A stretch of DNA of 28,108 nucleotides, taken from positions 1 to 28,108 of the forward strand of contig NZ_BAAADA010000114.1 of NCBI RefSeq assembly GCF_039522005.1, read 5' to 3'. The position numbers were made by a program, and so were the translations under genes. Positions 1 through 8,354 of this stretch are shown in pieces (position 1 is the first letter of the stretch; each line of letters opens with the position of its first letter). The stretch comes from Alkalibacterium indicireducens (GTDB taxonomy: Bacteria; Bacillota; Bacilli; Lactobacillales; Carnobacteriaceae_A). The notes beneath the pieces were generated by a model. That model saw only the letters and a list, made by a program, of their open reading frames with translations. It did not search any database and was not told where the DNA came from.

Positions 1-179
1 AAGGACGTACAATCATCAAAGCGGACAGGTTCTATCCATCCAGCCAGATTTGTTCTGCCTGTGGACACCGTGACGGGAAGAAACCCCTCCACATACGGGA
101 ATGGGAGTGCCCTAATTGCGGGGAGTATCTGGACAGAGACATCAATGCCAGCAAGAACCTTTTGGCGTTAGCCAAGTAA
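1..179 (+). CDS. tnpB: TnpB RNA-guided endonuclease, C-terminal fragment (5' end outside window)
   Basis: The reading frame starts at base 3 and gives 58 residues before TAA. It contains the TnpB zinc finger (CSAC, then CPNC) followed by DRDINASKN, the third RuvC motif with its catalytic Asp. TnpB proteins are OrfB-type, omega-RNA-guided DNA nucleases of IS605 elements and are the ancestors of Cas12. Only the extreme C-terminus is present, so whether the RuvC I and II acids are intact cannot be checked. Family assignment is firm because the zinc-finger/DRDxNA block is diagnostic. Confidence 0.88.
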   Translation, partial: GRTIIKADRFYPSSQICSACGHRDGKKPLHIREWECPNCGEYLDRDINASKNLLALAK

Positions 180-323
180 AAGAAAACCTATGAGGCAGGG
201 ACTGCCTTTTGAGCCTACCCATATCCGATTCCTCTATCTGCATGAAATCTGTGCAGACAAGAATGGAGTTCGTAGGAAGCCCCCACTTCAAAATCCGGAG
301 GATTTAAGTGGTGGGTAGTTCAC
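1..323 (+). mobile_element. IS200/IS605-family element, right end only
   Basis: The window opens inside an IS605-type insertion sequence; its left part and any tnpA lie outside. Visible parts are the 3' end of tnpB (stop at 177-179), about 100 non-coding bases, and a subterminal imperfect hairpin at 280-315 (CCCCCACTT paired with AAGTGGTGGG, plus an inner AAATCC/GGATTT arm). IS605-family ends characteristically carry such a hairpin, which the single-strand transposase TnpA recognises. The element appears to end near TTCAC at 319-323, but the exact boundary is inferred. No tnpA can be judged, so autonomy is unknown. Confidence 0.8.
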
Positions 324-343
324 GTTATAATAATTGCTCTAAA
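180..343 (+). ncRNA. putative omega-RNA (reRNA) 3' part with guide
   Basis: In IS605 elements the TnpB guide RNA spans the tnpB 3' end and the right end, and the 16-20 bases just outside the element act as the guide. Here the structured right end (hairpin 280-315) finishes near 323, so the guide would read from about 324 to 343 (GTTATAATAATTGCTCTAAA). The 5' limit inside tnpB is not visible by eye. Assignment rests on position and hairpin, not on a covariance model. Confidence 0.5.
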
Positions 344-356
344 GAGAGGTGATAGT

Positions 357-663
357 ATGGCATTTGACTACGATCTGGATTTTGATAACATAGATTTTCG
401 CAAATAACCCGAATTGTATCGGGTGGAACGAGGTGAATAAGGGGTTCTGATGGTTGAACCATATAAAAGTGAGATCCTCGCTCACGCCGCTATGGGAATT
501 ACAAAGACGGTCGCAAATACGACAAGGATGGCAGAGTAAAAGACCGGGATATCATTGAAGAAAAAGCAGTAACTGCCCGGATTTTTGAAAAAAATGGATA
601 ATAGTCCGTGAAGTTGAAGATTACTTAAAGAGGACAAAAGAACATCAGAAAAAATATGGCTGA
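357..663 (+). pseudogene. DUF4385-family protein, decayed
   Basis: A good ribosome binding site (AGAGAGGTGA) precedes ATG 357. The first 16 codons (MAFDYDLDFDNIDFRK), then PELYR and GVLMVEPYKSEIL, match what I recall of the N-terminus of DUF4385 proteins, which are about 150 residues and of unknown function. Two in-frame TAA codons interrupt this stretch (after FRK and after RGE). The middle of the protein is missing after SEILAH, where the text jumps to a frame reading YKDGRKYDKDGRVKDRD. An A7 run at 588-594 then shifts the frame again before the typical C-terminal KRTKEHQKKYG and TGA at 661-663. Several independent lesions mean the gene is dead. It lies 34 bases from the IS605 right end. 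Confidence 0.75.
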
Positions 664-702
664 TGTAATCCAAAGGTTCCATGTAAGAAAGGATGAAATG
701 AA

Positions 703-1311
703 ATGATTTATCAGATAAAAGTAACACTTAAGGATGTTGGCCTGCCCGTCTGGAGGCGATTATTAGTAGACAGTGACACAACATTTGAGGACCTGCATTA
801 TATTTTAATGGCTGCTTTTGACTGGGCGGGCTACCATCTTCATGAATTTGACGTCAGGCGCTCATACGGTGAACGTATGAGTGTCACTCGTATTGGTCCT
901 GATGACGATACAAATGGGAGCGATCTGGAAAACAGTTTTCCGTTCGCAGTGGATGAAGCGTTCACTTCTCAGTTCCTTCCCCATCTAAAGATTCGTAATG
1001 AAAAAAACGAACGCCTTTCCGACTGGATCAAGCAGGAAAAAGACCGTGTCCTCTATACTTATGATTTTGGAGACAACTGGGAACATAATATAGTCCTTGA
1101 AAGTATTCTAGAAGCTGACCCCAGCTTGACCTACCCAACATGCATCAAAGCAAAAAATGAGGCTCCACCAGAAGACAGCAGAGGAGAACTGATCGAAGGG
1201 GAAATCGACTTAGTTAATCCGGACTGGAAAGAAATTGTAGCTGATATAAATGATGTGTTTGAAACGGAAGACTGGAAAGACGAATTCTTGAGTCAGGATG
1301 ATTTCTTTTAA
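703..1311 (+). CDS. pRiA4b ORF-3-like family protein (202 aa)
   Basis: The protein reads as a plasmid pRiA4b ORF-3-like domain (Pfam PF07929, also called IS1096 element passenger TnpR-like). It begins with MIYQIKVTLKDVGLPVWRRL, has FEDLHYILMAAFDWAGYHLHEF in the first third, and the family hallmark YDFGDNWEH near residue 125. The C-terminus is acidic. The family is widespread in accessory regions and has no established activity. The gene is monocistronic, is preceded by a weak AAAGGATGA ribosome binding site, and ends at a strong hairpin terminator. Two longer family members lie on the other strand (1567-2601 and 8355-9389), but this protein is only distantly similar to them. Confidence 0.85.
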   Translation: MIYQIKVTLKDVGLPVWRRLLVDSDTTFEDLHYILMAAFDWAGYHLHEFDVRRSYGERMSVTRIGPDDDTNGSDLENSFPFAVDEAFTSQFLPHLKIRNEKNERLSDWIKQEKDRVLYTYDFGDNWEHNIVLESILEADPSLTYPTCIKAKNEAPPEDSRGELIEGEIDLVNPDWKEIVADINDVFETEDWKDEFLSQDDFF

Positions 1312-1331
1312 ATAGTTGGAATACATGAATA

Positions 1332-1372
1332 GCCGTGCTGACTTCGTTTCCGAAATCAGCACGGTTATTATT
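1332..1372 (+). terminator. intrinsic terminator after the 202-aa pRiA4b gene
   Basis: CCGTGCTGA at 1333-1341 pairs with TCAGCACGG at 1356-1364; inner TTCG/CGAA pairs extend the stem. The T-rich tract TTATTATTTAT follows. Confidence 0.75.
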
Positions 1373-1566
1373 TATGAATTAAGACCTGGGTAACCTTAAT
1401 GTTATGATTATTGGCTTGGAGTGGTGCATTAATTATCTAATTTAAGTACCCAATGCTAAAATGCACTGGAGTTTTTATATTTTGTATCTATGGATTTGCC
1501 AACTTTTCAGTTAAAAAAGCTTTGAGTTGAAGCACACACTTACATCTTATTTGTTTTTATAATTAA

Positions 1567-2601
1567 TCATAACAGTTTACTCGGCCTTACTTTTTTATCT
1601 TTCCAGCCCATACTTTTAGCCCATCTCCGTGCAACTGCAGACTCTTCTCTGCTATCTCCTTGATGCACTTCTCCAAGGAATCTGGCAAATCCGCTGAGAC
1701 CTCCCACATCATCCATTACAGATAGACCATCAATAGCTAGACAGACCGGTCTATGCTTACGAAGAACCTCCGTATTGGCCTCCTCTATTTCCTGGACAGT
1801 GACTAGATGACTCCTGAGCAGTTCTTCACAAGACTTACGTTTAGTTATGCGCACTCTCCAGCCATCTCCAAAATCATATTCATAAAACAGTTCATCTGCC
1901 ACTGGAAAGCCCCTTCCAAGGATCTGCTCACCTTCATATCCAATGAGTTCATCGACAAGCAGCTTCTCCAATAAATCTTCTGTTCCGGTTTCCATAAAGA
2001 GAGATCTGTTCATTTCTTCAATAGTCATGTCAATAAGCGGTGAACGCCCTCTAATTTCAGGTTTAGACTCAGAATCAGAATTTTTCCGGTCCATAAATTC
2101 TGAAAAAGATTCACGAATTTCAAGGTCCGGAAATCGGTCAAGCATCATCTCAACATCCTGTCTGGCCACTTCGTACTGTTCATAATGACCTCGGTAATCA
2201 TATGGTCCAGTATATTTTTTCCGTAACCAGGAGTTAAAATTGCCTGAGTCATAATCATCATCCCAGAAAAGATCATGTTCCCCTTCTGAAGGGGGTTGGA
2301 ATAATGTGCCGACAAGATCCGACCAGCCTCTAACTGTTCCATCAGTCACTCTCTTATAGTCATTCTCCGACAGTAAGAATCGCCTCAAATGTGAATTCTG
2401 CCAGCCAAAGAGTTTTTGTACAGTATAGTGTAGCGCATGAAGGGTCAGGTCTGCTGGGATAAGGATATCACGGTTGATGCTGGTCCCCGTGGACGATTCT
2501 CCGTATCGTTTAAGCAGGACTTGTTCTTCATCTGACATATGGTCGCTCACAAGCTCCAGATGAAGAGGTATGGGTCTTATTCTCTCTTTTTCTTCAGACA
2601 T
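1567..2601 (-). CDS. pRiA4b ORF-3-like family protein, 344-aa paralogue A
   Basis: This is a long member of the pRiA4b ORF-3 family. The N-terminal half carries DLTLHALHYTVQKLFGWQNSHLRRF and LFWDDDYDSG, and the second half carries the hallmark YEYDFGDGWRVRI near residues 235-250 and DGLSVMDDVGGLSGFARFL near the end. An ideal AAGGAG lies 9 bases before the ATG. It is the same length as, and by eye roughly 60% identical to, the protein at 8355-9389, so the two are paralogues. Function is unknown. The C-terminal MGWKDKKVRPSKLL is basic, which would suit nucleic-acid binding, but this is only inference. Confidence 0.87.
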   Translation of the reverse strand: MSEEKERIRPIPLHLELVSDHMSDEEQVLLKRYGESSTGTSINRDILIPADLTLHALHYTVQKLFGWQNSHLRRFLLSENDYKRVTDGTVRGWSDLVGTLFQPPSEGEHDLFWDDDYDSGNFNSWLRKKYTGPYDYRGHYEQYEVARQDVEMMLDRFPDLEIRESFSEFMDRKNSDSESKPEIRGRSPLIDMTIEEMNRSLFMETGTEDLLEKLLVDELIGYEGEQILGRGFPVADELFYEYDFGDGWRVRITKRKSCEELLRSHLVTVQEIEEANTEVLRKHRPVCLAIDGLSVMDDVGGLSGFARFLGEVHQGDSREESAVARRWAKSMGWKDKKVRPSKLL

Positions 2602-2673
2602 CTTTATTAACTCCTTTTTGTTTATTATTCAAATATAATCAATTGTCGATTATACTTGAACATAATTGTCTTA

Positions 2674-3359
2674 TTATCGTTTGGCTTTAATAGCAACAAC
2701 ATGAGCTTTCTTAGTCTGTGCATCAGAAAGGGCGTACTTGCCTAGCCTATTAGCATATGCCTCAATTTCTCCCTGCGAGAGTACTTTCTGAGAATTTTTG
2801 ACCTGTTTTTTTACACTTTTAATCAGGCGGTCTCTTTTTATGACTTTAATGTGATCAGATTGAACCGTTATTTTCTTGAGCGTACATCGTTCACTAAAAA
2901 TAATATATGAAAGGTAAAGTCCTTCTCTGTCTATACCCGTTACACTTTTTAAAGCATTTATATGGGCATTGTTCTGCCAGATAGGATTATAGAAGGTAAA
3001 CTTCTTTTTATTGGGAAATGTCTGAGTCCAGTTTCTCCGGTTTTCATTCCCGTAAATCCATCCGCTGTAATTTTTAGATTCAAATACATAAATTCCCGTT
3101 TCATCAACCATAAGCAGATCGATTTCCGTCGTTTCACCGTTCGACTTAGGTAAGTACAGATTAGTCAACAGCTTATGATTGCCCTCCATTTTCTCAAGTT
3201 TATAGTAAATCAGAAATTCACCATAATTGCCTTTATTAAAAACCGTTTGAATAAAACTGTTTCCGCTCGCAGACTGATAAGTGGACCGGGTGAATTTTAT
3301 GTAGACAGGAGTGAGAACTAGTCCTCTAGTATCAAACTGTACATTATTATGTATTCCAT
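2674..3359 (-). pseudogene. NERD domain (nuclease-related) protein, N-terminus frameshifted
   Basis: The frame carries a NERD domain (Pfam PF08378): GNYGEFLIYYKLEKM upstream of 3189, then TEIDLLMVDETGIYVFESKNYSGWIYG with the D and ExK positions expected for a restriction-like fold. The first ATG in this frame is at 3189, inside the domain, so starting there would lose the conserved GNYGEF helix. The frame stays open to the TAA at 3361-3363 but has no ATG, GTG or TTG. A proper start does exist at 3357-3359, with AAGGAGCTATAAA before it, but it opens in another frame and stops after 13 codons. A small indel near 3320-3345 therefore probably broke the gene. If it is translated from 3189, it would be a 171-aa truncated product. 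Confidence 0.6.
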
Positions 3360-3655
3360 TTTATAGCTCCTTCTGTTGTGTGTGATAATAAGCATCACAA
3401 CTAATTGTAGTATGATAAGTTCCAAGTAGTCATAGATTATTTAGAACCTCTCTAGTCCTATTATATCAGAGTATCTTTATCCCATATGAATTAGTTTAAT
3501 GGATTTATACTGCATTCGGTCTGGTCAAGGTGAAGGTGCTATTCTAAATTTTCGCATTAAAAACTAAAAAACGTTCCCCATCTTCCATATTAAAGAAAGC
3601 TTGAGGAACGTAATAGTAAAATTTAATATAATCTGTTTCAGTAGAACTATTGATA
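3360..3655. other. intergenic region, no gene seen
   Basis: About 300 AT-rich bases between two decayed minus-strand genes. Apart from the terminator hairpin at its right edge I see no open frame, RNA or repeat. It is probably the scar of the operon that lost its 3' genes. Confidence 0.4.
3563..3611 (-). terminator. intrinsic terminator after the ABC permease remnant
   Basis: ACGTTCC (3571-3577) and GGAACGT (3605-3611) form an inverted repeat with a 27-base internal part; on the minus strand the second arm runs into TTTTTT. The loop is long, so confidence is moderate. Confidence 0.5.
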
Positions 3656-4411
3656 CTATAAACTAATCTCATCTTTCCCTGAAACTTTCATAAAGAGAAG
3701 AAGCGACAAGACGGTGAAGATCATCAATATAGTTGATAATGCAGCTGCTATGCCATAGTTCCCACGAATAACTTCCGTGTAGATAGCAACAGTAACGGTT
3801 CGCGTATTCACTGTATACAACAGAATAGATGTCGACAGTTCAGATATCATTGTGATCCAGCTGAGTATCGCACCAGCAATGATTCCTGGCATCATCATCG
3901 GCACAGTGATTTTAAAGAATGTATTGATCTTGCTGCTTCCTAAGCTTTGTGCAGCTTCTTCAATAGACGGCGATATCTGATGCAAATCAGCGACAGATGA
4001 TCGAATAGTGTATGGTAAACGTCTAACTGCCAAGGAGACAACCATGATGAAAGTCGTTCCAGTAATTGTCAGTAGACCTGTTCCACCGACTCCTGTATTG
4101 TAAGAAGTCAGAAACGCAATTCCCAGCACAGTTCCTGGGACGATATAAGGAATCATACTTAGTGTATCGATCGTCGCGGTGAGTGGGTTTCTTCTTCTGA
4201 CAGCAAGGTAAGAAATAAATACTGCAAAGATTACGACAATTGTGATAGCCAGTAAAGGAATTCTGATTGTGTTAATGATTGAATTTCCCATTCTTGAGAA
4301 TGCCTCGCGGTAACTGTTCAGCGAATAACCTGGCTGGAACACCATCCCACTGGTATTTAGAAACGAAGTATAGACAAGATACAGCTGAGGCAGAACTGCA
4401 GTAAACACTAC
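3656..4411 (-). pseudogene. iron(III)-type ABC transporter permease, C-terminal half
   Basis: A multi-pass membrane protein with the BPD_transp_1 signature EEAAQSLGSSKINTFFKITVPMMMPGI (the EAA loop that docks on the ATPase). It most resembles the second half of FbpB/AfuB-type iron(III) permeases, which are about 550 residues with two permease halves. Only about 250 residues remain. The frame does not begin at a proper start: it reads through GTG 4408 from the coding text of a histidine kinase (AINEIRFEDFSYGV, then VFTAVLPQLYLVYTSF). The N-terminal half was therefore lost in a deletion that fused two genes. No binding protein, ATPase or response regulator is left beside it. The GTG at 4408 has no ribosome binding site. 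Confidence 0.75.
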
Positions 4412-4966
4412 ACCATAGCTGAAGTCCTCAAAACGTATCTCATTAATGGCTAAATAGTTTTTTACGTACTCTAAATCCTCCGATAAAGTCGTGCCTTCAT
4501 TCTGTTAATCCACACTATATCGTAAAAGGCTGTTCATTCTTAATAGTACTTCGTTTGCAAGTTGTGTGTCGATATACATAGCAGATCGAATGGTTTCCAG
4601 AGTATTAGCCAGAAAATGGGGATGAAACTGAGCTTCCAGCTTTTTCTTACTATCAAACAATAGGAGATCACTCTTGATCTGCTGCTGAGAGTTAAAAGTA
4701 TAGAACAGCCGGTAAATCTGACTGGTTTCGATACTGCCCGTACCTGATATATATTGCTCGATTAAATTAGTATTAGTTTGATAAAAACTATGATCGATTG
4801 TTGAGAGTGTTTCAGGGACGACTTGTGCAAAAGTTTGAGTTGTATTGCTCAATCGATGATTTCTCATATTTACTATATATACGCCCAGCAATACAACAGC
4901 TAGCATCATCATGAGAAAGATTGTAATCAGCGACCCCTTTATGAGCTCTTTTCGATAGCGTTTTCT
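4412..4966 (-). pseudogene. YesM-type sensor histidine kinase, fragment with internal stop
   Basis: Reading leftward, the frame begins RKRYRKELIKGSLITIFLMMMLAVVLLGVY, a cytoplasmic tail and first membrane helix. It continues through a shortened extracellular part to LEAQFHPHFLANTLETIRSAMYID, the His_kinase (PF06580) H-box. After LLRYSVD there is an in-frame TAA (4505-4507), yet homology continues beyond it as TLSEDLEYVKNYLAINEIRFEDFSYGV. The catalytic ATPase domain is missing because the frame then switches to the permease. The 5' end lacks a start in this frame; an ATG in another frame lies just upstream. Such kinases often sit beside iron or phosphoglycerate ABC operons, which fits the partner gene. 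Several lesions make this a pseudogene. Confidence 0.72.
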
Positions 4967-5069
4967 CTATTGCCTATCATATAGTGAAAATGGGCGGTTT
5001 GCTATGACTATTTTTTAACACTTCTATAAGTCCAGCTTCAGATATTTTTCTGTGATTATAATACTACAA

Positions 5070-5121
5070 GAAAACAAAAACACCATGATCCGTCTCATAC
5101 AGGAGAAGGATCATGGTGTTT
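5070..5121 (-). terminator. strong intrinsic terminator of the SWIM gene
   Basis: A perfect 14-bp stem, AAACACCATGATCC (5078-5091) with GGATCATGGTGTTT (5108-5121). Read on the minus strand it is followed by TTTTTGTTTTCTTG. It probably works in both directions. Confidence 0.85.
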
Positions 5122-5137
5122 GAAATAAGCTTACTTT

Positions 5138-6811
5138 CTATAATTTCGCCTTACTCAGCTCATCCATAAAGGCTGGTCTTCGGCTATGCTTTTTCCGTAT
5201 TTGCCCAGTCACTTCGTTAGCTAGTTTTTCATCTGTGACTTTACCATATTCTTTTATTAATGAAGCAACTGCTCTGTATCCTGACCGATTATTAGCCATA
5301 GAAGCCTCTTGCTCAACAAGGTATTTATACGCTTTAACAACCAACTCTTTGTGGGTATCTTGTAAATACTCAGCATACTCCCGAACATACCTGACATCGC
5401 TAGTGACTACTTCAGCTAAGGCGTCCACGTCTTGTTCTTCTCTAATTAATCTCAGATAAGTTTGATTATAACCTGTAAATTGAAAGTTCTTTTTCAATTC
5501 CACCTTGAGTTCTTCATAAAGTTCTTGTTCATTACCTTTATACAACTCTTTCAATTCATTGTAGTAGTCAAAATCACCAGATAAAAAGAGTTCTTTCCCT
5601 AATGTAAGTTGCTCATTTAGCATCTCCGCATACTTGTAAGCTTTATACCTTAACTCTTTCCAAATTGCTACTTTTCCTGTGTAGTGTTTTTGCTGATTCT
5701 CTCCTTCTTTGGTCAATTGAATGACTTGAAGATAATCTTTCTGATCAAAATATTTGTCGATAACCCTTTTTCTAAAACTGTCATACTTAATATTGTTCAC
5801 TAAGAAGAGCATCTGTTCATCTGCATCTCCTCTTCTTTCAATCAAATGAAAGACTTTAATCAGATAGCGTTCATTGTGATACATTGTTGACCATGTATTG
5901 CCTTGTTTAATACGACCCATTAACTCTTCTACATAATTTTCATATAGGGTATCCTCTTCTGCCAAATCGTCCAAGACTTCAAATAACCCTTCTTGAAAAT
6001 CCTCCCAAACAGGTACTTCGTTATGATCCAATTCATTGATGATTTTATTGTAGACTGCTTTTTTGTCCTCAAGACTTAACTCACTGGAAACAATAGATTT
6101 CACTATTTGTATGCAGTCATCCACAATTTCTCCAAGTGTCCAGTCGTCATCTTCAAAGTATTCGAGTAATTCCAGCAGTTCATTCATTACTAGACAAGCG
6201 ATATCACAGGAAATCAAAGGGTCTTTAACGTTTAGCGCCTTATTAAGTACCTGCCCCATCTCTAAAGCATACTCGGCACTTCTTTCTTGATGTAAATTCC
6301 CTTTATAATCAAAGTATTTTTCATTTATAGCTTCCAGTACTCGTTTAGTTTCAGCTAACTCATCTTCAGGAGATCTTTCACCATATTTAAACCGCAAATG
6401 ATGCTCCAAACTCGAATCATTCGCTGCTCTCTGCATGATAAATCGGACTAGTTCCTCCTTTGACAAGGAGTCTAATAATTCTTCAAGAGTATACGCATCA
6501 TTTGGTTGAAATTCTTTTGACCCTTCAATTAAGTTGCCTTTTTCCATAAGTTCTCTCAATTTATAAAAAACAGAAACTTCATGTTTACAAATCGGGCCAA
6601 AGTCAAATGGACAAGTACAAGACGAATGAATGACCTCATGTTTATTCATTTTTAATTTCACATTGTATACATATGTTCCAAAAATGTCAGCTTCATATGA
6701 ATCATAATCAGTCTGATATATCTTCTCGACCAATCCTTGTTCATAATATTGCTTCCCACGTTTCAAAATGGTTGAATTTATCTGTTTTTCGAACTGTCTT
6801 AAATTTATCAT
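5138..6811 (-). CDS. SWIM zinc-finger protein (557 aa)
   Basis: The N-terminus carries a SWIM zinc finger, C65-T-C67 then C75-K-H77, i.e. CxC-x7-CxH, a zinc-binding fold that mediates DNA or protein contacts. The preceding 60 residues (FEKQINSTILKRGKQYYEQGLVEKI) match the usual run-up in Firmicute SWIM proteins. The remaining 480 residues are helical and highly charged, like an alpha-solenoid, with no helicase motifs; in several bacteria the SWIM domain is instead fused to an SNF2 helicase. The gene is monocistronic, starts at ATG with AAGGGTGATCGG in front, and ends at a very strong terminator. Cellular role unknown. Confidence 0.85.
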   Translation of the reverse strand: MINLRQFEKQINSTILKRGKQYYEQGLVEKIYQTDYDSYEADIFGTYVYNVKLKMNKHEVIHSSCTCPFDFGPICKHEVSVFYKLRELMEKGNLIEGSKEFQPNDAYTLEELLDSLSKEELVRFIMQRAANDSSLEHHLRFKYGERSPEDELAETKRVLEAINEKYFDYKGNLHQERSAEYALEMGQVLNKALNVKDPLISCDIACLVMNELLELLEYFEDDDWTLGEIVDDCIQIVKSIVSSELSLEDKKAVYNKIINELDHNEVPVWEDFQEGLFEVLDDLAEEDTLYENYVEELMGRIKQGNTWSTMYHNERYLIKVFHLIERRGDADEQMLFLVNNIKYDSFRKRVIDKYFDQKDYLQVIQLTKEGENQQKHYTGKVAIWKELRYKAYKYAEMLNEQLTLGKELFLSGDFDYYNELKELYKGNEQELYEELKVELKKNFQFTGYNQTYLRLIREEQDVDALAEVVTSDVRYVREYAEYLQDTHKELVVKAYKYLVEQEASMANNRSGYRAVASLIKEYGKVTDEKLANEVTGQIRKKHSRRPAFMDELSKAKL

Positions 6812-7148
6812 CCGATCACCCTTATATATCGTTATCTGCCCTTAAGTGGAACTGATTTACAAAATTCAGCACAATTAGTCAGCAACTTTACTTCTATATC
6901 CTGATGGACTCGTTTTCCAGTATTTCTAAATTACTGAATAATCTATCTATATTTTTTCACAGGTCTATTTATTAGTGAGCTATGTACTTGATATTTATTT
7001 ATTCACACCAAAAATGTAAGAAATGACCAGATAATATCTTAAACTAGCTGTAGCTCCCCAGTTACACTTGAACCACGTCAAATGGGTTACTAGAGAGATT
7101 TGCTTTAAAGAGTCAGAAATAGGCCATCATTCTAGTTTACCTTCTATC
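6812..7148. other. intergenic region, no gene seen
   Basis: About 340 AT-rich bases between the mazF-like stop and the SWIM start. I see no open frame, hairpin or repeat that I can support. It should hold the SWIM gene promoter, but no clear -35/-10 pair stands out. Confidence 0.4.
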
Positions 7149-7490
7149 TTATTCAAATATGAAATAAATCAACTGATTTATTTGCTCTAATTCATTAAAT
7201 CCAATTTTTTCTATAAATTGACCGTTTCTCTCAACATAGTTAAGTGATTTCAATTGCGGAACGATTACTTGGCCTTTAATTTTAGATGTACTGGATAACT
7301 CGAATCGGGTAGGATTATTTCTTTTCGTAGACGTAATTGGGCATATCACGGCAAATCTGGTGCTCCGGTTGAATTCATATGAAGAAACAACGAGGCCAGG
7401 TCTTCTTTTTTGAATTTCGATTCCAGTAGAAGGATCGAAATCAATCCAAACGACATCTCCTTTTTCTGGAATATATTTTTTGTCTACCAT
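7149..7490 (-). CDS. mazF: MazF/PemK-family mRNA interferase toxin
   Basis: A typical MazF/ChpB/PemK toxin of about 113 residues. GDVVWIDFDPSTGIEIQKRRPGLVVSS is the conserved beta-barrel start, and ICPITST and IVPQLKSLNY follow. Family members cleave single-stranded mRNA at short sites. I place the start at ATG 7490 (MVDKKYIPEKGD), not further upstream, because it is 7 bases inside the antitoxin end and the protein then has the normal family length. The antitoxin TAG and toxin ATG overlap (ATGGTAG), implying translational coupling. The gene looks intact. Confidence 0.88.
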   Translation of the reverse strand: MVDKKYIPEKGDVVWIDFDPSTGIEIQKRRPGLVVSSYEFNRSTRFAVICPITSTKRNNPTRFELSSTSKIKGQVIVPQLKSLNYVERNGQFIEKIGFNELEQINQLIYFIFE

Positions 7491-7714
7491 ATTTCTTTTC
7501 CAACAGGCTTCATTTCTGCCCATTCATCCTCTTCGTAAAATTCACCTTTTTCAGCATTTTTGAATGGATTTTCAAGTTGCGGAATCAACGTAATCGTTCC
7601 ATGCTTATCCGTTTTCACAATATACTCTCTGTCCATATCAAGATTTTTGGCTTCTGCAGCAGGAATGGTTACCACTATTGAACTTCCTTGTTTGCGTAAT
7701 TTTGTAGTGGACAT
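7484..7714 (-). CDS. mazE: MazE/AbrB-type antitoxin
   Basis: A 76-residue protein starting MSTTKLRKQGSSIVVTIPAAEAKNLDMD, a SpoVT/AbrB swapped-hairpin DNA-binding domain. It has an acidic tail (KGEFYEEDEWAEM) suited to wrap the toxin. ATG 7714 is chosen because AAGGAGAGTG lies just in front and the promoter leaves a short leader; the longer frame to 7753 would overlap the -10 box. It precedes and overlaps the mazF-like gene. By family precedent the antitoxin alone and the complex repress this promoter. Confidence 0.87.
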   Translation of the reverse strand: MSTTKLRKQGSSIVVTIPAAEAKNLDMDREYIVKTDKHGTITLIPQLENPFKNAEKGEFYEEDEWAEMKPVGKEIW

Positions 7715-7736
7715 ACTATTCACTCTCCTTAAATTA

Positions 7737-7765
7737 AGTATACTCCGCAACACCTAATAACACAA
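7737..7765 (-). promoter_or_regulatory. promoter of the mazEF-like pair
   Basis: On the minus strand a -10 TATACT (7737-7742) is 17 bases from a weaker -35 TTGTGT (7760-7765). Transcription would start about 15 bases before the ribosome binding site. Confidence 0.55.
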
Positions 7766-7925
7766 ATTTAAAATAGCGACATTTTATATCTTTTATTGCA
7801 CTGTTTTCTTTCTACTTAAAGACAGATAGTCACAATGAAATGACTAGTCAAAAACCTTATTGATGCACACTAATAATGGGAAACCATTTCTGAATGGATC
7901 TTAAGGAAATTCAGCTATTCAGAAC

Positions 7926-8133
7926 GAGTCTGATCAGAAATCAGGGTTACTTGTTCCGAATAATATGTAATCTAAAAGAGTTTGATCAAAAATCAGCACT
8001 ACTTGTCTCGATTAACATGTAATCTAAACGAGTTTGATCAGAAATCAGCGCTACTTGTCTCGATTAATATGTAATCTAAACGAGTTTGATCAGCAATTAG
8101 CACTACTTGTCTCGATTAATATCTATTCGAGAC
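7926..8133. repeat. 52-bp tandem repeat, four copies
   Basis: Units begin at 7926, 7978, 8030 and 8082. The core reads GAGTTTGATCA-GAAATCAGC, then CTACTTGTCTCGATTAA, then ATGTAATCTAAAC. Unit 1 is the most divergent (it has GTTCCGAATAA), units 2 and 3 are almost identical, and unit 4 loses similarity after TTAATATCTATTC. The spacing is exactly 52 in every case. The region is non-coding on both strands. It could be a protein-binding array, an RNA gene family, or a mini-satellite. Confidence 0.85.
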
Positions 8134-8141
8134 AAGTAGTG
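8101..8141. repeat. 15-bp perfect inverted repeat ending the array
   Basis: CACTACTTGTCTCGA (8101-8115) is followed after 11 bases by its exact reverse complement (8127-8141), then GTGAAAAAATCC. The left arm is the core of each 52-bp unit, so the right arm could pair with near-identical cores in units 2-4. The short A/T tracts make it a weak terminator at best. Confidence 0.8.
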
Positions 8142-8144
8142 GTG

Positions 8145-8354
8145 AAAAAATCCTGAACTTGTTCCGAAAGGCTTAAAAAGCTGGTCTGATTGACTCTCGG
8201 TAGACACAACACCTGATAAGAGAAGTATTGAAGCTGCCATTATTACAAAGAGACGAAAAAATCGGCAACGCACTATCACCAAAAATGGCGAAGGCGTAGC
8301 CGAGCTTTCCTTATCTATACAATACGTCGTATTAAAGAGTCAAAAACTGCCTTT
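8145..8354. other. intergenic region, possible coding scar
   Basis: No complete gene. A plus-strand frame open from about 8217 to 8350 reads KRSIEAAIITKRRKNR and then GVAELSLSIQYVVLKSQ, which looks protein-like, but I do not recognise it and it has no start site. It may be a relic. Confidence 0.25.

Noticed and set aside
7926..8133. CRISPR array
   Set aside because: The whole 52-bp unit repeats with no variable spacers, and there are no cas genes.
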